Notes: generated from the sequence alone by a model not told the origin. Numbered from the stretch's first letter, positions 1 to 12,780 are shown. The stretch is DNA of 64,000 nt from Phlebotomus papatasi (GCF_024763615.1 NC_077223.1:110360627-110424626), one strand, 5' to 3'. Numbers and translations are program-made.

Positions 1-569
1 GCAAAAAGATAGTGAATGATACAACAAGAAAATGTCATCTGAGAAACATGGCAAAAGTTGCTGAAGTTTCCGAGGGAAGACTTTTAAAGGAATGCTACCA
101 ATTTTCCCTACTAACAGAAAAAAGACATGATGCAAAAAATGCCAGCATCATAAATTTCCCAGCTGCTTCTGTGATATTTGAGCCATTTTCCGTGGCAGAG
201 TCAGAGTGAGAATGTGTAACAAATTATTTGCATTTTTGGTGATAGCGGATAGTGCAAGCAAATTTACTCAAAGCTCAAGTGTCACAGTGACACACTGCAA
301 ATGACAGAATTGTAAAGTCATACTAAAGTGTATGGCTTTGGGCATCATATCTGACCTCATGAGAGACTATCATTCTAAATTTCTGCTCGAGAGTTCACTA
401 TCCTCAAATCCCTAACAAAAGCTCTCTCCGAGAAGTCAGTGCTTTCTGGCAGCTTTTCAGCTTTCAGCATGCAAAAACAGGACAATGCAAATTCTCTCTT
501 AAGACACACTGAAAAGCAAGGCAATCGGAAAATAAATGAGACTCTTATGCAAAATTGAAAAATGGGATG
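1..569. other. No gene or repeat recognised
   Basis: AT-rich sequence. A 65-codon open frame near the left edge has no recognisable domain and looks like chance. Nothing else supported. Confidence 0.5.
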
Positions 570-1760
570 AAAATCAATCTGGTATTTTGACAGAGTTGTC
601 AAAATGCGTTTGACAAACTTGTCAAAATGTATTTGACATCTGTCAAAGCTAGACTCAAACACTTTAATATCACAGTTATTATGTTAGCAATGAAGCCGTA
701 TTACAGTGTTTGGAATAACTATTATTAAATACGGATCTAAGATTGAAATACTGCATGAAGATCTGCCACAACAAAATGCCAAATTTGAATTTTCAAGACA
801 TCACCAAAAATTATTATATTATTAAAATTTAAACTAAATACAAAAATTATGTTTTAGAATTTGAATATATTAGTAAATTCTTTTAGTAAAATTTGACAAT
901 TGAAAGATTATAAAATGCAAATGACAGTTGTCAAACAATAGAAGATATTCAAAAACGTGACTACCAAGAGTAACTTCTTCGCAAGAGTAAGTACAAAATG
1001 TTGTATAAAATATATTTTAGTGGATTTGACATGTTGCTTTGACATTTAATATTTTGATACATTTCTTTATTATTTAAAAATAAAATTGTTACCGGAAATG
1101 GACATAAATTAACAAATTCAGTTAAATAACCAAATAGGGGAATAGTACTGAGGCAACATTCTGAAAATATTTGCAAAATGTGGAATATTTACAATATTTA
1201 CATAATATTCTCATTATTAACAAAATATTCAGAATATTTTCAATATTTGTTAAATATTAGAAATATTCTCAATATTTGCAATATTCACAATAAGATTTGA
1301 AATTCTGTTTTGAATTTGTTTATAAACTTTTCTTGGCATATGTTACGAAATTCATTGATAACTCTTCTCAAATTCTCTACATCGTCTTGGAGAAATAACA
1401 GAACTAAATAGAAGACGACAATCTTACTGACATTTAAATAAGTTTGACAGTTCTGTCAAATGAAATGACATCTGTCACACATTCCCACAAGTTACAGACA
1501 TTTTCCTTGTGAAATTGAACGTCTTATTTCAATACAATATTACAATAAGACCGAAATTGAACAACAAAATAATAATTCAGAGACTTTTTTCATACTGCTT
1601 TGACAACTGTCAAAATAGAATGAAGTTTGCAAAGAGCTCTACCTGTTTAAAGTTCTTTTTTTGAAATACTAATTGAGTTACAAGAATTTAAATGAGAACG
1701 GTATGAAATGACAATTAAATTCATTTTATTATTGTGTCAAAATAATTTGACAGCTGTGAA
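570..1760. repeat. TTGACA/TGTCAA-rich degenerate repeat block
   Basis: The words TTTGACA and TGTCAAA recur many times, often as small palindromes such as TTTGACAACTGTCAAA (about 590-650, 900-930, 1020-1050, 1440-1475, 1595-1615, 1735-1760). The spacing is irregular, so this is a decayed array or a cluster of related fragments rather than a clean satellite. No open frame. The block at 12838-13830 is built from similar words. Confidence 0.45.
1160..1300. repeat. AATATT-word tandem array
   Basis: Degenerate tandem repetition of an AATATTTxCAAT-like unit of about 10-12 bp, ten or so units. A low-complexity array lying inside the TTGACA-rich block. Confidence 0.6.
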
Positions 1761-2963
1761 AAAGACGTGAAATGTTTAACTCAAGCAAAATCGATTTTAG
1801 TGTTATAAAACAAACTAATTCAAAATAATATAACATACCAATACTTTTGCTCTACGAAACTTAGATGACATCAGTTAGTAGAAAAAAAAACTCTGTCAAT
1901 GTTTTCTCCTACTGAATACCCTCTCCTCAATTAAACAAATGAATATTCATTAGCTCACAGGTAATTTTGTTTAATGCAGAAGGTAATTAAACTAAAATGC
2001 AATGTGGAAAAACCTTTATCAAAGAAGCACTATAATTTGTACAATGGATGTTTGCAAATAAGCAAATGGATTAATTTTGCTCTGTACGATTTCAATTTCT
2101 CATTAGGGGAAAGCGCGCTACCTTCGGACGACTCAAGCTTCGAACAATTATTGTTTTTAAATATGTTTTTAATGAATTTGACCCATTATAATATTATATT
2201 TCAAAAGCTAGTCGAATGCCTAAAATTTCCTGAAAAGAGCCATTGGTCAAATCCAGTCTGAAGGTACCGGGCTTTGCCCTATATAATTTAAACAGCAATC
2301 GAAGAGAATTTCATGAAATTATGAAATAAACCAATTAGAATAGTTGTCTTACTGCTGTTTGACATAACAATTTGATTGGATGGGATAATCTGAGATTAAT
2401 GGAAAAGGATTGTTTCTTCCTTATTCAAGATTTTGTCTCACATGATCATCCAATACAAATTGAATCGCCCCATGAGTTTAATCAAGAATATTGTTGTGAC
2501 TAAAATCATGAGATTTTCCTCTATTCAATAGACCCCATATCGATTCTCCAGATGAACACTTTGATCCAAACATTCTCCCGAGCTGAATAGAACGATTACT
2601 GGGCCCTTGGATAACTTGGCCAATTATCAGAAATTACCTTGCTCTTCATGTTTCCCAAGACGAGGATTTGCATTTGAAATATGATTGTGTGCACAGGGAT
2701 TTGCGTAGAACATTGTTCGGAGTTTCCTCGATACCAGAAAAAATTAAAAATAAATTACACCGCAGCTCAGGTGAATCTCGTTATGATATTCAATTCTAAG
2801 AGGATTTCTTCGTGGGAGGATTTACATTAAATAAATTCCCATCGATTAATGCAAGGCAATATAGCATATTTGCTTGATAACTTTTACACCATGAGCCTTG
2901 TAATGTCAAAAATCTACTCAATAAACGAAATAAAACGGATGCTTAAATATCTAATCAAATAGA
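1761..2963. other. No gene recognised
   Basis: Includes a 95-codon frame on the plus strand at 1974-2261 with no recognisable domain, no splice context and AT-driven composition; I do not call it. No clear repeat. Confidence 0.4.
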
Positions 2964-3130
2964 GGAGGATGGGGCAGTTTCACGCAGCTGCACTTTTTCA
3001 AAACTCATTTACTAAACGAATATGAACCATATTCAAAAAAATACAGAGAAATTCCTAAATAATTGTTTCTCGTCCTTAAAAGCTTTATTTTCTAAAATAA
3101 TTCATGCATGAAACTACCCCATTTTCCCTT
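2964..3130. mobile_element. Foldback element with GGGGCAGTTTCA ends
   Basis: The left end reads GGATGGGGCAGTTTCA and the right end reads TGAAACTACCCCATTTTCCC, which are imperfect inverted repeats about 165 bp apart. No coding. It resembles the GGGG-starting TA-flanked families elsewhere in the window but is more decayed and lacks a clean target duplication. Confidence 0.5.
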
Positions 3131-3338
3131 AAGAAAAATCTGAACCAAAACTTATAAGCAGAATTTTATGTTTCAGTATTTATCACAGTTTATGAAGTAT
3201 TTATTAATCAGATTCTTTACTTGTAAGGGTCATTGTCCGTACCGACCGTATACCGATTAGAAATGTAACCACGGTAAACGGAATTCTACTTTGATCATAT
3301 GTTGTTGATTTTCGAAACTTCAAACTTTATTGTCAAAT

Positions 3339-3600
3339 CCCAGCGAGCACCAATCGCTAACGGATTTTAATTCAGCTGCAAACATATCGTCGGTTGCCTC
3401 AGCAACTGTGTTAACTGCATTTTCTTTCTGTCAGCATTCGTTGTAAGCAACGCTTCGCTGCGCGGCGTTTGCAATGAATGCAGACACAAAGCAGATGCAG
3501 TTAGCACAGTTGCTGAGGCAACCGACGATATGTATTTTCAGCTGAATTTTGCTGAACTTAAAATGACACTCGCGATCCGGTGCCATTTTCATATATTTGG
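3339..3600. mobile_element. N-family element containing a strong palindrome
   Basis: The left end (CCCAGCGAGCACCAATCGC) matches, inverted, the end of the N repeat near 48.2 kb (TTGGTGCTCACTGGG). Inside it, 3370-3548 forms a near-perfect palindrome: the ACATATCGTCGGTTGCC arm at 3382 returns as GGCAACCGACGATATGT at 3517-3533, and one 39-nt stretch of the arms has a single mismatch. The loop is around 3450-3465. The arms are far more GC-rich than the surroundings. No open frame. Confidence 0.6.
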
Positions 3601-3884
3601 TTAGCACTTTTTGTACTAGAACTGCTCATCTGAGTACTGAACAAGATCAACTCATCAAAAATATGCTGAAAATATCGCATTTTTCAGCTAACTGTGCAAT
3701 AGTAGCTTACTTAAACAATTACCATTTTCATGTGTTTTAAATTCTTTGAAATGCGAATTCAGCGTTCGGGTTGCCATATGATACTACCAGTTTTCAGCAG
3801 CTTACATTTGGAAATAACGTTTTGAAGAGTCAAAGGCAGTCCAAAGCCAAGCCAAATCTTTTTGAAAATCTACCAGAAGCGTAA

Positions 3885-4133
3885 AGTGCAAGTTGGAATA
3901 CGCGCCGCTTTAGCGCTGATTGTCACATCGTTTTCCTTCTCAACCGTTTTACATATGTCTATCCCACTCTACTCTTCTTCTTCATCTTTTGAACATCACA
4001 CCGAATTCAATTTAGTTCAATCTGATTCTAAACGGGAAATATTGAAATGAACATGTGCAAAACTTTTGAGAGAAAGCGATGTGAATTTTGATTTCACGAA
4101 ATTTTCCTAATCTAAAATGTATGTGGTAGCCAT
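3885..4133. mobile_element. A-family palindromic element, degenerate copy (A1)
   Basis: Contains the A-family core: a TATGTCTATCC box, a CTCTTCTTC run, a TTTGAACATCACAC box and the right arm GATGTGAATTTTGATTTCA followed by TCTAAAATG. The outer GGCTCCGGCACACC termini are decayed. A 62-codon frame across it follows the repeat and is not a gene. Confidence 0.6.
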
Positions 4134-4199
4134 ACATTTAAAAATTTAAATTTCTGTTTAACCAAATTATTTCTTAACCCAACGTTAAATTTTTGGTAA

Positions 4200-4462
4200 T
4201 GGCTCCGGCACACCATTTAGATCAGAAAAATTTCATGAAGTCGAAATTCGAAACTCTTTCTTTCTCACAAGTTTTGCATATGACTATTTCATTCTTTCGC
4301 ATACCAAATTCGATTGAGCTCAATTGAATTTGGAATGATATTTAAGAGAAGAAGAAGAGTGTGAGAAAATTAGATAGACATATGCAAAGCATATGAGAAA
4401 GAAAGTGGGCCCGAAATTCGACTTCATGAAATTTTCTTGATCTAAAAGGTGTGCCGGAGCCA
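4200..4462. mobile_element. A-family palindromic element, complete copy (A2)
   Basis: Best-preserved copy. The left arm starts TGGCTCCGGCACACC and the right arm ends GGTGTGCCGGAGCCA; the arms stay complementary for about 50 bp and weakly through the rest, so the whole 263-bp element can fold into one hairpin. Non-coding. No confident target duplication, so the superfamily is undetermined. Confidence 0.8.
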
Positions 4463-5903
4463 CAAGTAAACAAATTTGGCAAATAAAAATTCAATTTTGG
4501 TAAGTATTTACTTACAAATTTTCAATTTTTCTTTACCATTTTCAACTTTTATTTACCATTTTTGTCAAAATACTTACCAATCTGCTACAGCTAGATTTCT
4601 TCTTTAATTTATTACGCCCAATTGTAACTTATAAGCCCCTTGGGACCATTGGCAATTACCAAAAAAAATCTCCTAATTATTTTCTATTCTGTTTTCTGCG
4701 CATTTTTTTCTATATCGCTGAATGTTCCATTAATATTTTATCAGAGATGAGCATTCAAGTGGAGCAAGCTTTGAGGTGGGATTTTTCCTTAATTTTCCAA
4801 ATGAACATTTAAGCGCGGAGCGTGTTTCGGGCACGTGTTTTTTTTGCGCTCTTGAATTTTCCTCCAATTTGAATTTAGAATTAGGTGATTTTGGTAATTT
4901 ACTCTTCAAAAGCGTTCAAAGCACAATGGGAATAAATTTAAAAACTATAAAATGTATGCAAATATTCAAATTCTCAACGGTTATTGCATGAGCATGTGAA
5001 AATTTGATAAGACTACACTCTTTTGGATGCTGTGTGAAGATGTGAAATCTCTCAGAATTAATTTGATATTTTGCACCATTGTTGCAGAGAAGAATCCACT
5101 CTTGCACTGTTAGTATTCTTAGTACACATGCTACAATTTACTTAAGTGCTTCCTTTTTATTGTGCACCTCTCCTTTGGGGTGGATGCCTTTTCCCCGGAA
5201 GCCCTTTTTGTTTCTTCAGCACCTCCTTTTGCGCGAGAAGGTTAAGAAAGAACAACAACGATTGCAATGACGTGGCAGTTAGGGTTCTAAAGAAAATGGG
5301 AGAAAATTGAACAGAGCAGCATCCCACTTAAATGTACTGAATCACAATTTAATTGAAAACCATAGTCATTGCGTTGAAACAACATCTCATACTAAAATTC
5401 CACCTAGTTTTCCCTCTGTTTTCTCTCACAAATTCACTTAGACATTCTCAAGGATGCACCTGTATAATTCGCGGGAAAATACCTTGCTATTTGTTAGACA
5501 CAAGTCTTCCCTTTCAGTGGAGATTGTTTCCCAAAGAAAAAAAAATGACGCGATGCTTCCGGGCATTTGACTTCTTGTATTTCCACCCTACGACGGAGGC
5601 AGAAGATGAAGTTGACATTTTTTCCAAGAAAAGCAAAAATGTAGTACAGCAAAAAATGTCCACTGAGGAAAAAGTAGCAATTTCTTTTATTTTACCTTCC
5701 TTGAAGATGAAAGTTTCTTGAGAAAAAATGAGCACTTGAGGCTGTTTCACTGATTATTCTTTTGTTACATAACTTTTGCGTTATTCAGAATAAATTATGG
5801 GTGGACAAAATAACAAAATATGTTAATTTGTTCCAGGAAATCTCATTAATTTAATGTGTATCTCCTCAAAACACCTGAGAAGCTGAAATATTCCAAGCCA
5901 ACA
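4463..5903. other. No gene recognised; local TTTACC repeats
   Basis: About 4480-4590 repeats TTTACCATTTT and TTACCAA words on both strands. The remainder is unique AT-rich sequence. A frame of 122 codons at 5353-5721 lacks an ATG start and any recognisable domain, so it is not called. Confidence 0.4.
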
Positions 5904-5905
5904 TA

Positions 5906-6117
5906 GGGGAAAGTGGGGCGCTTTTGAATTAAGAGACCTTTAAAATAGGGCTATTCTCTCTCACTCTTAAATTGAACTGGACCGTATCATAATTTAGCTC
6001 CCCAAACCAACTGTGAAGCTGAACTGTATAGTAATAAACGTAGGCAGCCAAAATTTAAAAATGAGAGAAAACCTCGATTTTATAGCTGCAACAATTCAAA
6101 ATTACCCCATTTTCGCC
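5906..6117. mobile_element. TA-type MITE, GGGGAAAGTGGGG ends
   Basis: The left end TAGGGGAAAGTGGGGCGC (TA at 5904-5905) is inverted at the right as TTACCCCATTTTCGCC, and the next inner bases (TTTTGAATT and its complement) also pair. About 212 bp, no coding capacity. Same terminal style as P and Q. Confidence 0.55.
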
Positions 6118-7254
6118 AATCGTCGCTTGGATCTGAAAATCTCGTATCTTATTCGTTACCTAGATCAGTTTCTTGTAAACTGTGAATTTACCTTTAAAGT
6201 TACGACAATTGCTGCTCCAAGCGACTATATGACTAATGTAGTACTGAAAATTAGTACAAGGCATGATGAAGCAGATTTACATTGATCGACGTTCTGTTTA
6301 TTCTTGACTAATATCCCAAATTCTCTTAACTTTAATCAAAAGAACTCTACACTCTCTTAGTTTCACTTAGGTTACGCTAAATAACAGAACAATTACTAAA
6401 TATCAACATAAAATACCAAAAATTACAAAACACAATAAGAGTTTTTTTCTACAGTCATAGAAGTATAGAACTTTACAACCTTCTCCTAATTTAAAAAAAA
6501 ATGTAAAACCTGCAACACAACTATGGAAATTCAAGTATAATTTTCTTCCCTAAAAGTATACAAAACTAAAAAAAAGATTTTAGTACATCTAAAAATATTC
6601 CAAAATTTGGCCCAAAGATATCTACAAACTTTTTACGTATAATTAACTTCGTCAATAAACATATTTAGCGCAGTCTTTCTAAGTTAGTACTAAAATATGG
6701 CACAAAAGATTAATTGTTCTCCAGGAATATGTAAATGTAGTATTCATCCAAATCCTTGATATTTTGGTTTTAATACAAAATTTGTATAATTTCACGAATT
6801 TGATTCAAGAAAACTGAATGGCGTCCCCCAACTTCAGCTCTAAATCGAATTTGCATACATTCCGAGTTAGCTCACGTTAAGTTTAATTTCGAATTAAACT
6901 TCAATTAGAATAAAAAAAATTCTTAATAAATCAGCCCTTATTAAATTTTATCAAACAATCCCTTTAGAACAAAAATTTTATTATTTATTTTATAATAATT
7001 TTAATAATTTAATAATTTTTAAAATAATAAAACGACAAAATAAATAATAAATTAACTTTAGATACAGAGAAGCTAATCTGGTTTTCTGTCAATAAACTAA
7101 ACGTTCAGGACCAAATTTAATTCAGTACTTCAATTTAAATTCCTTGTAATACAGTTCGATTAATTATTGTAATTATATTGTTATCACAAACATGTACTAA
7201 AAAGTTATCAAGACTCGTTTGTTTATCGTATTGCAAATAATTTATAAGCTTATA
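6118..7254. other. No gene recognised; extreme AT segment
   Basis: No supported ORF. Positions about 6960-7060 are almost entirely A/T with TAATAATTTTA-like runs. Confidence 0.45.
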
Positions 7255-7517
7255 CCTCTTGCACAATTCTTAGATCAGAGAAATTTCATGAAATCAAAAT
7301 TTATAACCGTTTCTTTCTCAAACATTTTGCATAAGTCTATCTCACTCGTTCGAACTCAAAATTGGACTGAATATTAATTTAATGTGATATTCAAAAGAAG
7401 AACAAGAAGAGTGCGAAAGAGTAGGATATTCATATGCCAAACTTTGATGAAAGAAAGGGATGTGAATTTCGATTTAGTCAAATTTTTCTGTCTAAAAAGT
7501 GTGCTGGAACTTATAGC
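7255..7517. mobile_element. A-family palindromic element (A3)
   Basis: TTAGATCAGAGAAATTTCATG at the left is answered by GATGTGAATTTCGATTTAG and TCTAAAAAGTGTGCTGG at the right, with TAAGTCTATCTCACTC and the AAGAAGAACAAGAAGAG core between. The outermost 10 bp are diverged. Confidence 0.65.
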
Positions 7518-7684
7518 ACTGAATTTTAATTTAGTACAACTTTTACAAAACAAATTTTGTTATCAATGTTATAGGAAGAATACTTAATTATAAAATTAAT
7601 CTATAGAGAATTTCCTTTACATTGTCAAACAATTATTATCATATTTCAACATGAGTTACGGTGCTATATCAATGAAAAAAATAA

Positions 7685-7912
7685 AAAGGGGGAAATTTTT
7701 CTCCTGAACATTTTTTAGTACATGGCTGTTCTAAAGTCCCTCTGTGTAACAGACTTTACTTTGTATTGATCCATGTCGCGACTGTTTTCCCCAGTCCTCG
7801 ATGTGTTCTAAAAACATCGAATAGTCGAGAAGAAACGTCGATAATGCAGATGTACATGAGAACAGCCATGTACTAAAAAATGCTCATGGGGAAAGATTTC
7901 CCGTCGTCTTAT
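7685..7912. mobile_element. Foldback element with 40-50-bp arms
   Basis: The arm TTTTTTAGTACATGGCTGTTCT near 7710-7732 is inverted at about 7859-7885 as AGAACAGCCATGTACTAAAAAA; outer parts AAAAAG and GGGAAA pair less well. The interior has smaller inverted words (TCGATG, CATCGA). One copy in this window, ending about 23 bp before the next MITE. Confidence 0.6.
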
Positions 7913-7935
7913 TTTTATTGTGATTGCATCATAAA

Positions 7936-8082
7936 TGCCCAGCGCACAATAACTTTTGTTTTGTAAACATGTTTTTTGACATTTCAATGAGAGTGAATGA
8001 AATCCCGATCTAGTCATCTCGCTCACTCATATAGGCAATTTTAAAAACATGTTTACAAACAAAAATTATTATGCGTTGGGCA
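7936..8082. mobile_element. I-family MITE (I1)
   Basis: Terminal inverted repeats TGCCCAGCGCACAATAA and TTATTATGCGTTGGGCA, each followed inward by a TTTGTAAACATGTTTT block. 147 bp, non-coding. The flanks (TAAA on the left, TTAC on the right) are compatible with a mutated TTA duplication; the second copy at 60935 has an exact one. Confidence 0.75.
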
Positions 8083-9600
8083 TTACTGTGCAGAAAATTC
8101 AACAAGATTCTAGATTTTCATGTTCCCTGAAGCAGAAACTAAATATCACCCTAGATAAACTATGAAACAGAATCAAAGTAAATCCAATGAATGAAAATAT
8201 ATTGACGATAGGAGAAATAAAACTGCATTGGAGTCACATAGCTTTAGTCATGTGCCTCAAGAAAGTACAGTGACTCCTTAAGAAGGACGTAGAATTATTG
8301 AGAAAAATAGAGTGTTCTGGAGAAAATCTTGCAATCCCCTCGGGCTTAGAGTGAAAATCCATGCTATTCATGGAAAATACACGGTAAACAACAATATTCC
8401 TTCCGATGAATAATTCATAGTTGGATGAACAAACAGAAAATAAATAAATGAATTTTCCAACGGAGAGAAATCACAATTATTAGCTTCCACTGTGATTTTC
8501 CACATGATGAACTACCAACAAGGATCTTGTCGAAGGGAAAATCAAAACTTTGCCTTATAGCAAATGCAGAAGAAAAGCTTCTGTAATGGTTCACTGTGGA
8601 TTTAATCAACAATGGAAAGAAAGGTGAACCACTTGAGCTTTCCCTGGAAAATAATTGTGCAGATTTTCAGTCCCCAATGTAACCTTATGCTTTGCATTTT
8701 CCACTCATTGACACGGTGTGATACATTTTAATTAATGTGCAACAGAAGGGTTTTTTGGTCCCAAATGCTTTCACAACATCATTGTACGGATCACAAAAGC
8801 TCACAGGAAACTGGCTGCATAATGCATGAAACTTTGATTTAGTTACATTATGGTCACCTTAGCTCACCAAACACTGGCAATCATTTGCATAGAATATTCT
8901 CAACAAATATTACATTTAACTCGCCACAAAGTGGCAGAAATTTGGGTGCAACAAACTCCATTCCCGGACAAACAAACAATTGTCCAGAACTGTTCACATC
9001 AGTTTCAATTATTAGTTTCAGATGGAAGAAACTTTTCATGTAAAAGTTATATAGATTATTGAAATATTTGCCCTATTACACAATTTAACGTCTGTAACCC
9101 TCCAAGCCCTCTCTGGGAAGACAAGAAATTTTGCAACGAAATAATGTTCTGTAGATATTTGAAGGGATTTTGCAAGAAAATGAGGAATTTAGTGCAAGCT
9201 GCAATGTTAAATTCCATGAATTTTTTATGTAACTCTACTAATCCATGCAACTTCCTTTAATTATAAAAGTTTTCAGAGCATTACGGTTCTCAAGATTGCA
9301 GCTTAAGGCATTAAAATAATTTTAATAAGACATTAAAATTATTATTATCAATAGCTTTTGAAAACATTGCGAAAGTGTGTATTAAATCACGAAGGTTGAT
9401 AACCTTTTCGCTCATGTTTCACTTAGGTGTCGATTTTCCGAAAAAAAATCGTGCCGATGAGATCGATTTGTCAATCTCTGCGAAAATGCTGCCGATTTGC
9501 GGCTATTTAAAGCCAAATCATTCTTCCAGTTACTGCTCGTGGTTTACTACATAAGACACTTACCAAAAACCCGTTCAAAGGTCACAATATTGCCTAAAGA
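8083..9600. other. No gene recognised
   Basis: Unique AT-rich sequence. Short frames at 8850-9062 and 9056-9250 carry no recognisable domain. Confidence 0.45.
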
Positions 9601-11100
9601 GGTCCTGAAGGCACTTAAACAATTAAACATAACCCCAAACTTGTTCATATGAATAATTAAATTTCTTAACACTAACGTCTTTTTCGTTTTCTGTAAATTT
9701 TATTCTGTAAAATTTGCAGAGAATACGCAGTTTTTCTTGTCAAATAATTTTTTTATAACCTCAAAATTAAAAAATTAGCATTTTCTTGCAGTTATTTGAC
9801 AAACTAATTTTCATTGACAAAAAATAGATTCTTGTAAAAAGTTTAACTGCATATATAACTGTTTTTAACATGCTTGTGTCTTTTGTGAATGTTTTTCATA
9901 TCACTAAAATTACAAATTGTTTCAGACATAACCTCAAAGTCTCAAAACTTAAATATTCACGTGAATAAATCGACTTTATTTACATTTTATGCCCACTATA
10001 CAAATTTTTTATTTTTATACGATTGCTTTGCGCCAGAAAACAGTAAAAAAATTAATTTCTAACCTAATTTCTACACATTTTGTCTTTTCAATTTGAGGTA
10101 AAATTCAATTATCTTTTTGCTATGTACAAAATTAGATTATGTTCTTAAGATTTTTTTTTTGATATTCGAAAGTTAGAGAAAATTAAAAATCTTCTAAGGC
10201 AACTTTTATTTTCCCAACGAATCATTGAACCATTTTGAACATAACCTCGAAAGACAAAATATTAGTTTGTCATAAAAACTGTGCAATAAATTTTACTTCA
10301 TATTTGAAAAGACTTTGAGAAATTCATCATAGAACTCACAGTACTGCATAAGTAACTAGAGCTGTGACCATCATATCTTCAAATGAAAAATTGTCGACAA
10401 AAATTATTGACTTGAGTTAAACCTGTTGAACATAACCTCAAATCCAGTAATGTCGAATATTCTGTAAAAAATCTTTTTAAAATTCCTCTTGTCATACTGA
10501 ATAATTAGGATATTAAATTTATTATTTAAAAATTTGAAATTATTTGAAAAATACAATATTCAGATCATTTTTAATAAATTGAATAGAATCATTTTTGATT
10601 ATTCAAAAAACAATATTTTTATATAGAATGTATCCTGACAGTTTAACCTTTCCCCACACCAACTTTATTAGTAATTGTGTTAGAAACTTTGAAGAATATT
10701 TCGAACATAACCTCAAAGTCAATCTTGCGTTTTTTGTTTAGAAAATTAAAAGAAACACTTTATTAAATAATTTTGATAATTTTGTGAATATTTAAAATCT
10801 TTTGTTGTATATTTAACCGTTTAAAAGTTACCAATTTAACTAATATTACACTAATACTAGGAACATTAAACATTTTGAATTTATCCTCAAGATCCACAAT
10901 CTTATATTCATTAAATTGAGAGAGAATTAAAAAAGAAACAATTTCTTATAAGTTCGATATAATTTGCAATGTTCTTTTTTTTAAATTGTTTGTATAAAAT
11001 TTGCTGATCATTAAAATTTCACTGAATTGTGAATAGTATCGTTAGTAACTTGAAATATTTCAAATATAACCTCAAAATCTCAAATTTAACGAATCTTTGG
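9600..11100. repeat. X array: degenerate ~180-bp tandem repeat
   Basis: The phrase CATAACCTCAAA (or close variants) recurs near 9628, 9754, 9928, 10240, 10430, 10703, 10878 and 11068, usually preceded by GAA and followed by a short AT-rich tract and TTAAAAGAAAC-like words. Several intervals are 174-190 bp. Units have diverged strongly. The U repeats at 54.4-54.7 and 58.4-58.6 kb carry the same phrase in pairs 167 bp apart. Confidence 0.5.
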
Positions 11101-12214
11101 TTAAACATTACAGAGAATATTGCACATTTAACTCAAATTGAAGGTGTCACAGAGCATTTAAAAATCCTGTGAAACCTTTTTAAACATTAAAGTAATTGTG
11201 TAATAAATATGTTTAAATACACTTTAAGTGTATTTTATTGAACTTTAAAATTTAATATTATCCTCCTTAAGTTTTTTTGCAAATGCTTCTACTCTAAAAA
11301 TTTTCACAATTTTTCTTCAATAGACATTTTGTTCACCCTATTTTTGAGATCTCAAAAAAAAAGAACTTCTGGGTGTGCTTTTAAATTTCCCACGCAAAAT
11401 AGAAAATGCGACGAAAAGTTTCAAGACGATTTTCAGGGTAACTTTTGTGAGAGATTCTTGGAAAATTGTTACCAATGAATTAAATTATTCCACATCGATG
11501 ATTCTTTGCATGAGCTCCAACTGAGGGAAATTTGTTGGAATTCAGATACCAAATTCACCATCTCAGACAATAATTGCTTATGGTTGATTTTGGTATGCAT
11601 GAAGGTGACTTTCGTGCTGAAATCTAATGTCACACTTTGTGCGAGTAATCAAACATCAATCCTATTCCATTATCCCTAAAGCATTCTTCACCCACGGTGA
11701 TGATTGTGATTTAACAAGGTGACGTGTCAAGAACCATGAAAATCACTTTAAAGCCACCACAAAGAACAAAGGGCCCTCAATCCGAACAGACGCTTTAATT
11801 TCCTTCACTTGCTCCCATCGAAACCCCACAAACACTCAAAGTTCTCACCAGGAGCTTTTTGCGCCCCCCGACAATTTGGACTTCGGGGTGAGAGGACTGA
11901 AAATAGGGGTTGTTTTGTGCATAAAGTCAACACATTGGACACAAGTTTTTATCGGACTTTTAGCACCCCCTAAAGCAAAAGTACTTATCACTCTGAAATA
12001 ATTCATACAGTGTCAATCCCTCTTCAAGGGTTTACAATTGCTGACGACTCTATACATTTTGTGGTTTTGCTCTATTTGACAAACCTATTAAACTCGTAGG
12101 CCATCCTAAGTGGAACTAATTGAGCCGGAATGATTTATACTGAATCCCTTCCAATTACTAACTTTATAGGATAAGGCGGATAGGGGAATCTTCGGCTAGC
12201 CTTGTTGAGTTCTA
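11101..12214. other. No gene recognised
   Basis: AT-rich to 11.7 kb, then a GC-richer unique stretch (about 11.7-12.0 kb) without a convincing reading frame. Confidence 0.4.
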
Positions 12215-12780
12215 AAAGAGTAATTAATAATATTATATAATAATTATAATAATTATATATTTCTGATTCATGTCCCTGTACATATATTAGTACAATAGTG
12301 GGGCTGTACATAAAATAGTATTGTAATAATTGTATATATTTGAAATTAAGGTTAAGAGTTTTACAACAGTTCGGTGGGAGCAAGAGACTTATGAGGATAA
12401 CAGAAAAATAGTTTAGGACATCCTTTCATAGTAATTCAATATGTTCTAATATGTAACTTTGTAATTGTTTTGGTGAGAGGTCTAGTAATTCTTCATTATT
12501 TATTATGAGTTTATTGTAGATATTAATGGCTTGATATTCAATATTTTGAATTCCATATTTGGTTGTTCTAGGTTTATTATTAACAATGAAAGATTTTCTT
12601 GTATTTATGTTATTGCGTTTAAGTATTAAATATGTATGTGAATGGGTAGTTTTTGTGAAAATTTTATGTATGTGAATTAGTCTATTAATTAGAATTATGT
12701 TTTTAATTGGCTGAATGTTAATTTTCTTGTACATTGTTTCTGTTTTAGTGTATTTGTTTAATTGAAATTATAAATAAATT
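12215..12780 (-). pseudogene. 3' fragment of a CR1/L2-like non-LTR retrotransposon
   Basis: On the minus strand a frame starting with ATG at 12734 and ending at 12426 encodes 102 residues and is open upstream to about 12760. Its middle reads NTRKSFIVNNKPRTTKYG, followed by an IEYQAINIYNKL block. This fits the conserved tail after the RT domain of CR1/L2-type proteins (PRT..YG......YQ....WN.L). No RT motifs remain, so it is 5'-truncated. Downstream come about 200 bp of 3' UTR and an ATTATT-rich tail near 12215-12260. Assignment is by pattern memory; a Jockey-group tail is the alternative. Confidence 0.5.

Noticed and set aside
375..662. 95-codon minus-strand frame
   Set aside because: Overlaps the TTGACA repeat block, has no recognisable domain.
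5353..5721. 122-codon plus-strand frame
   Set aside because: No ATG start, no recognisable domain, and an overlapping antisense frame.
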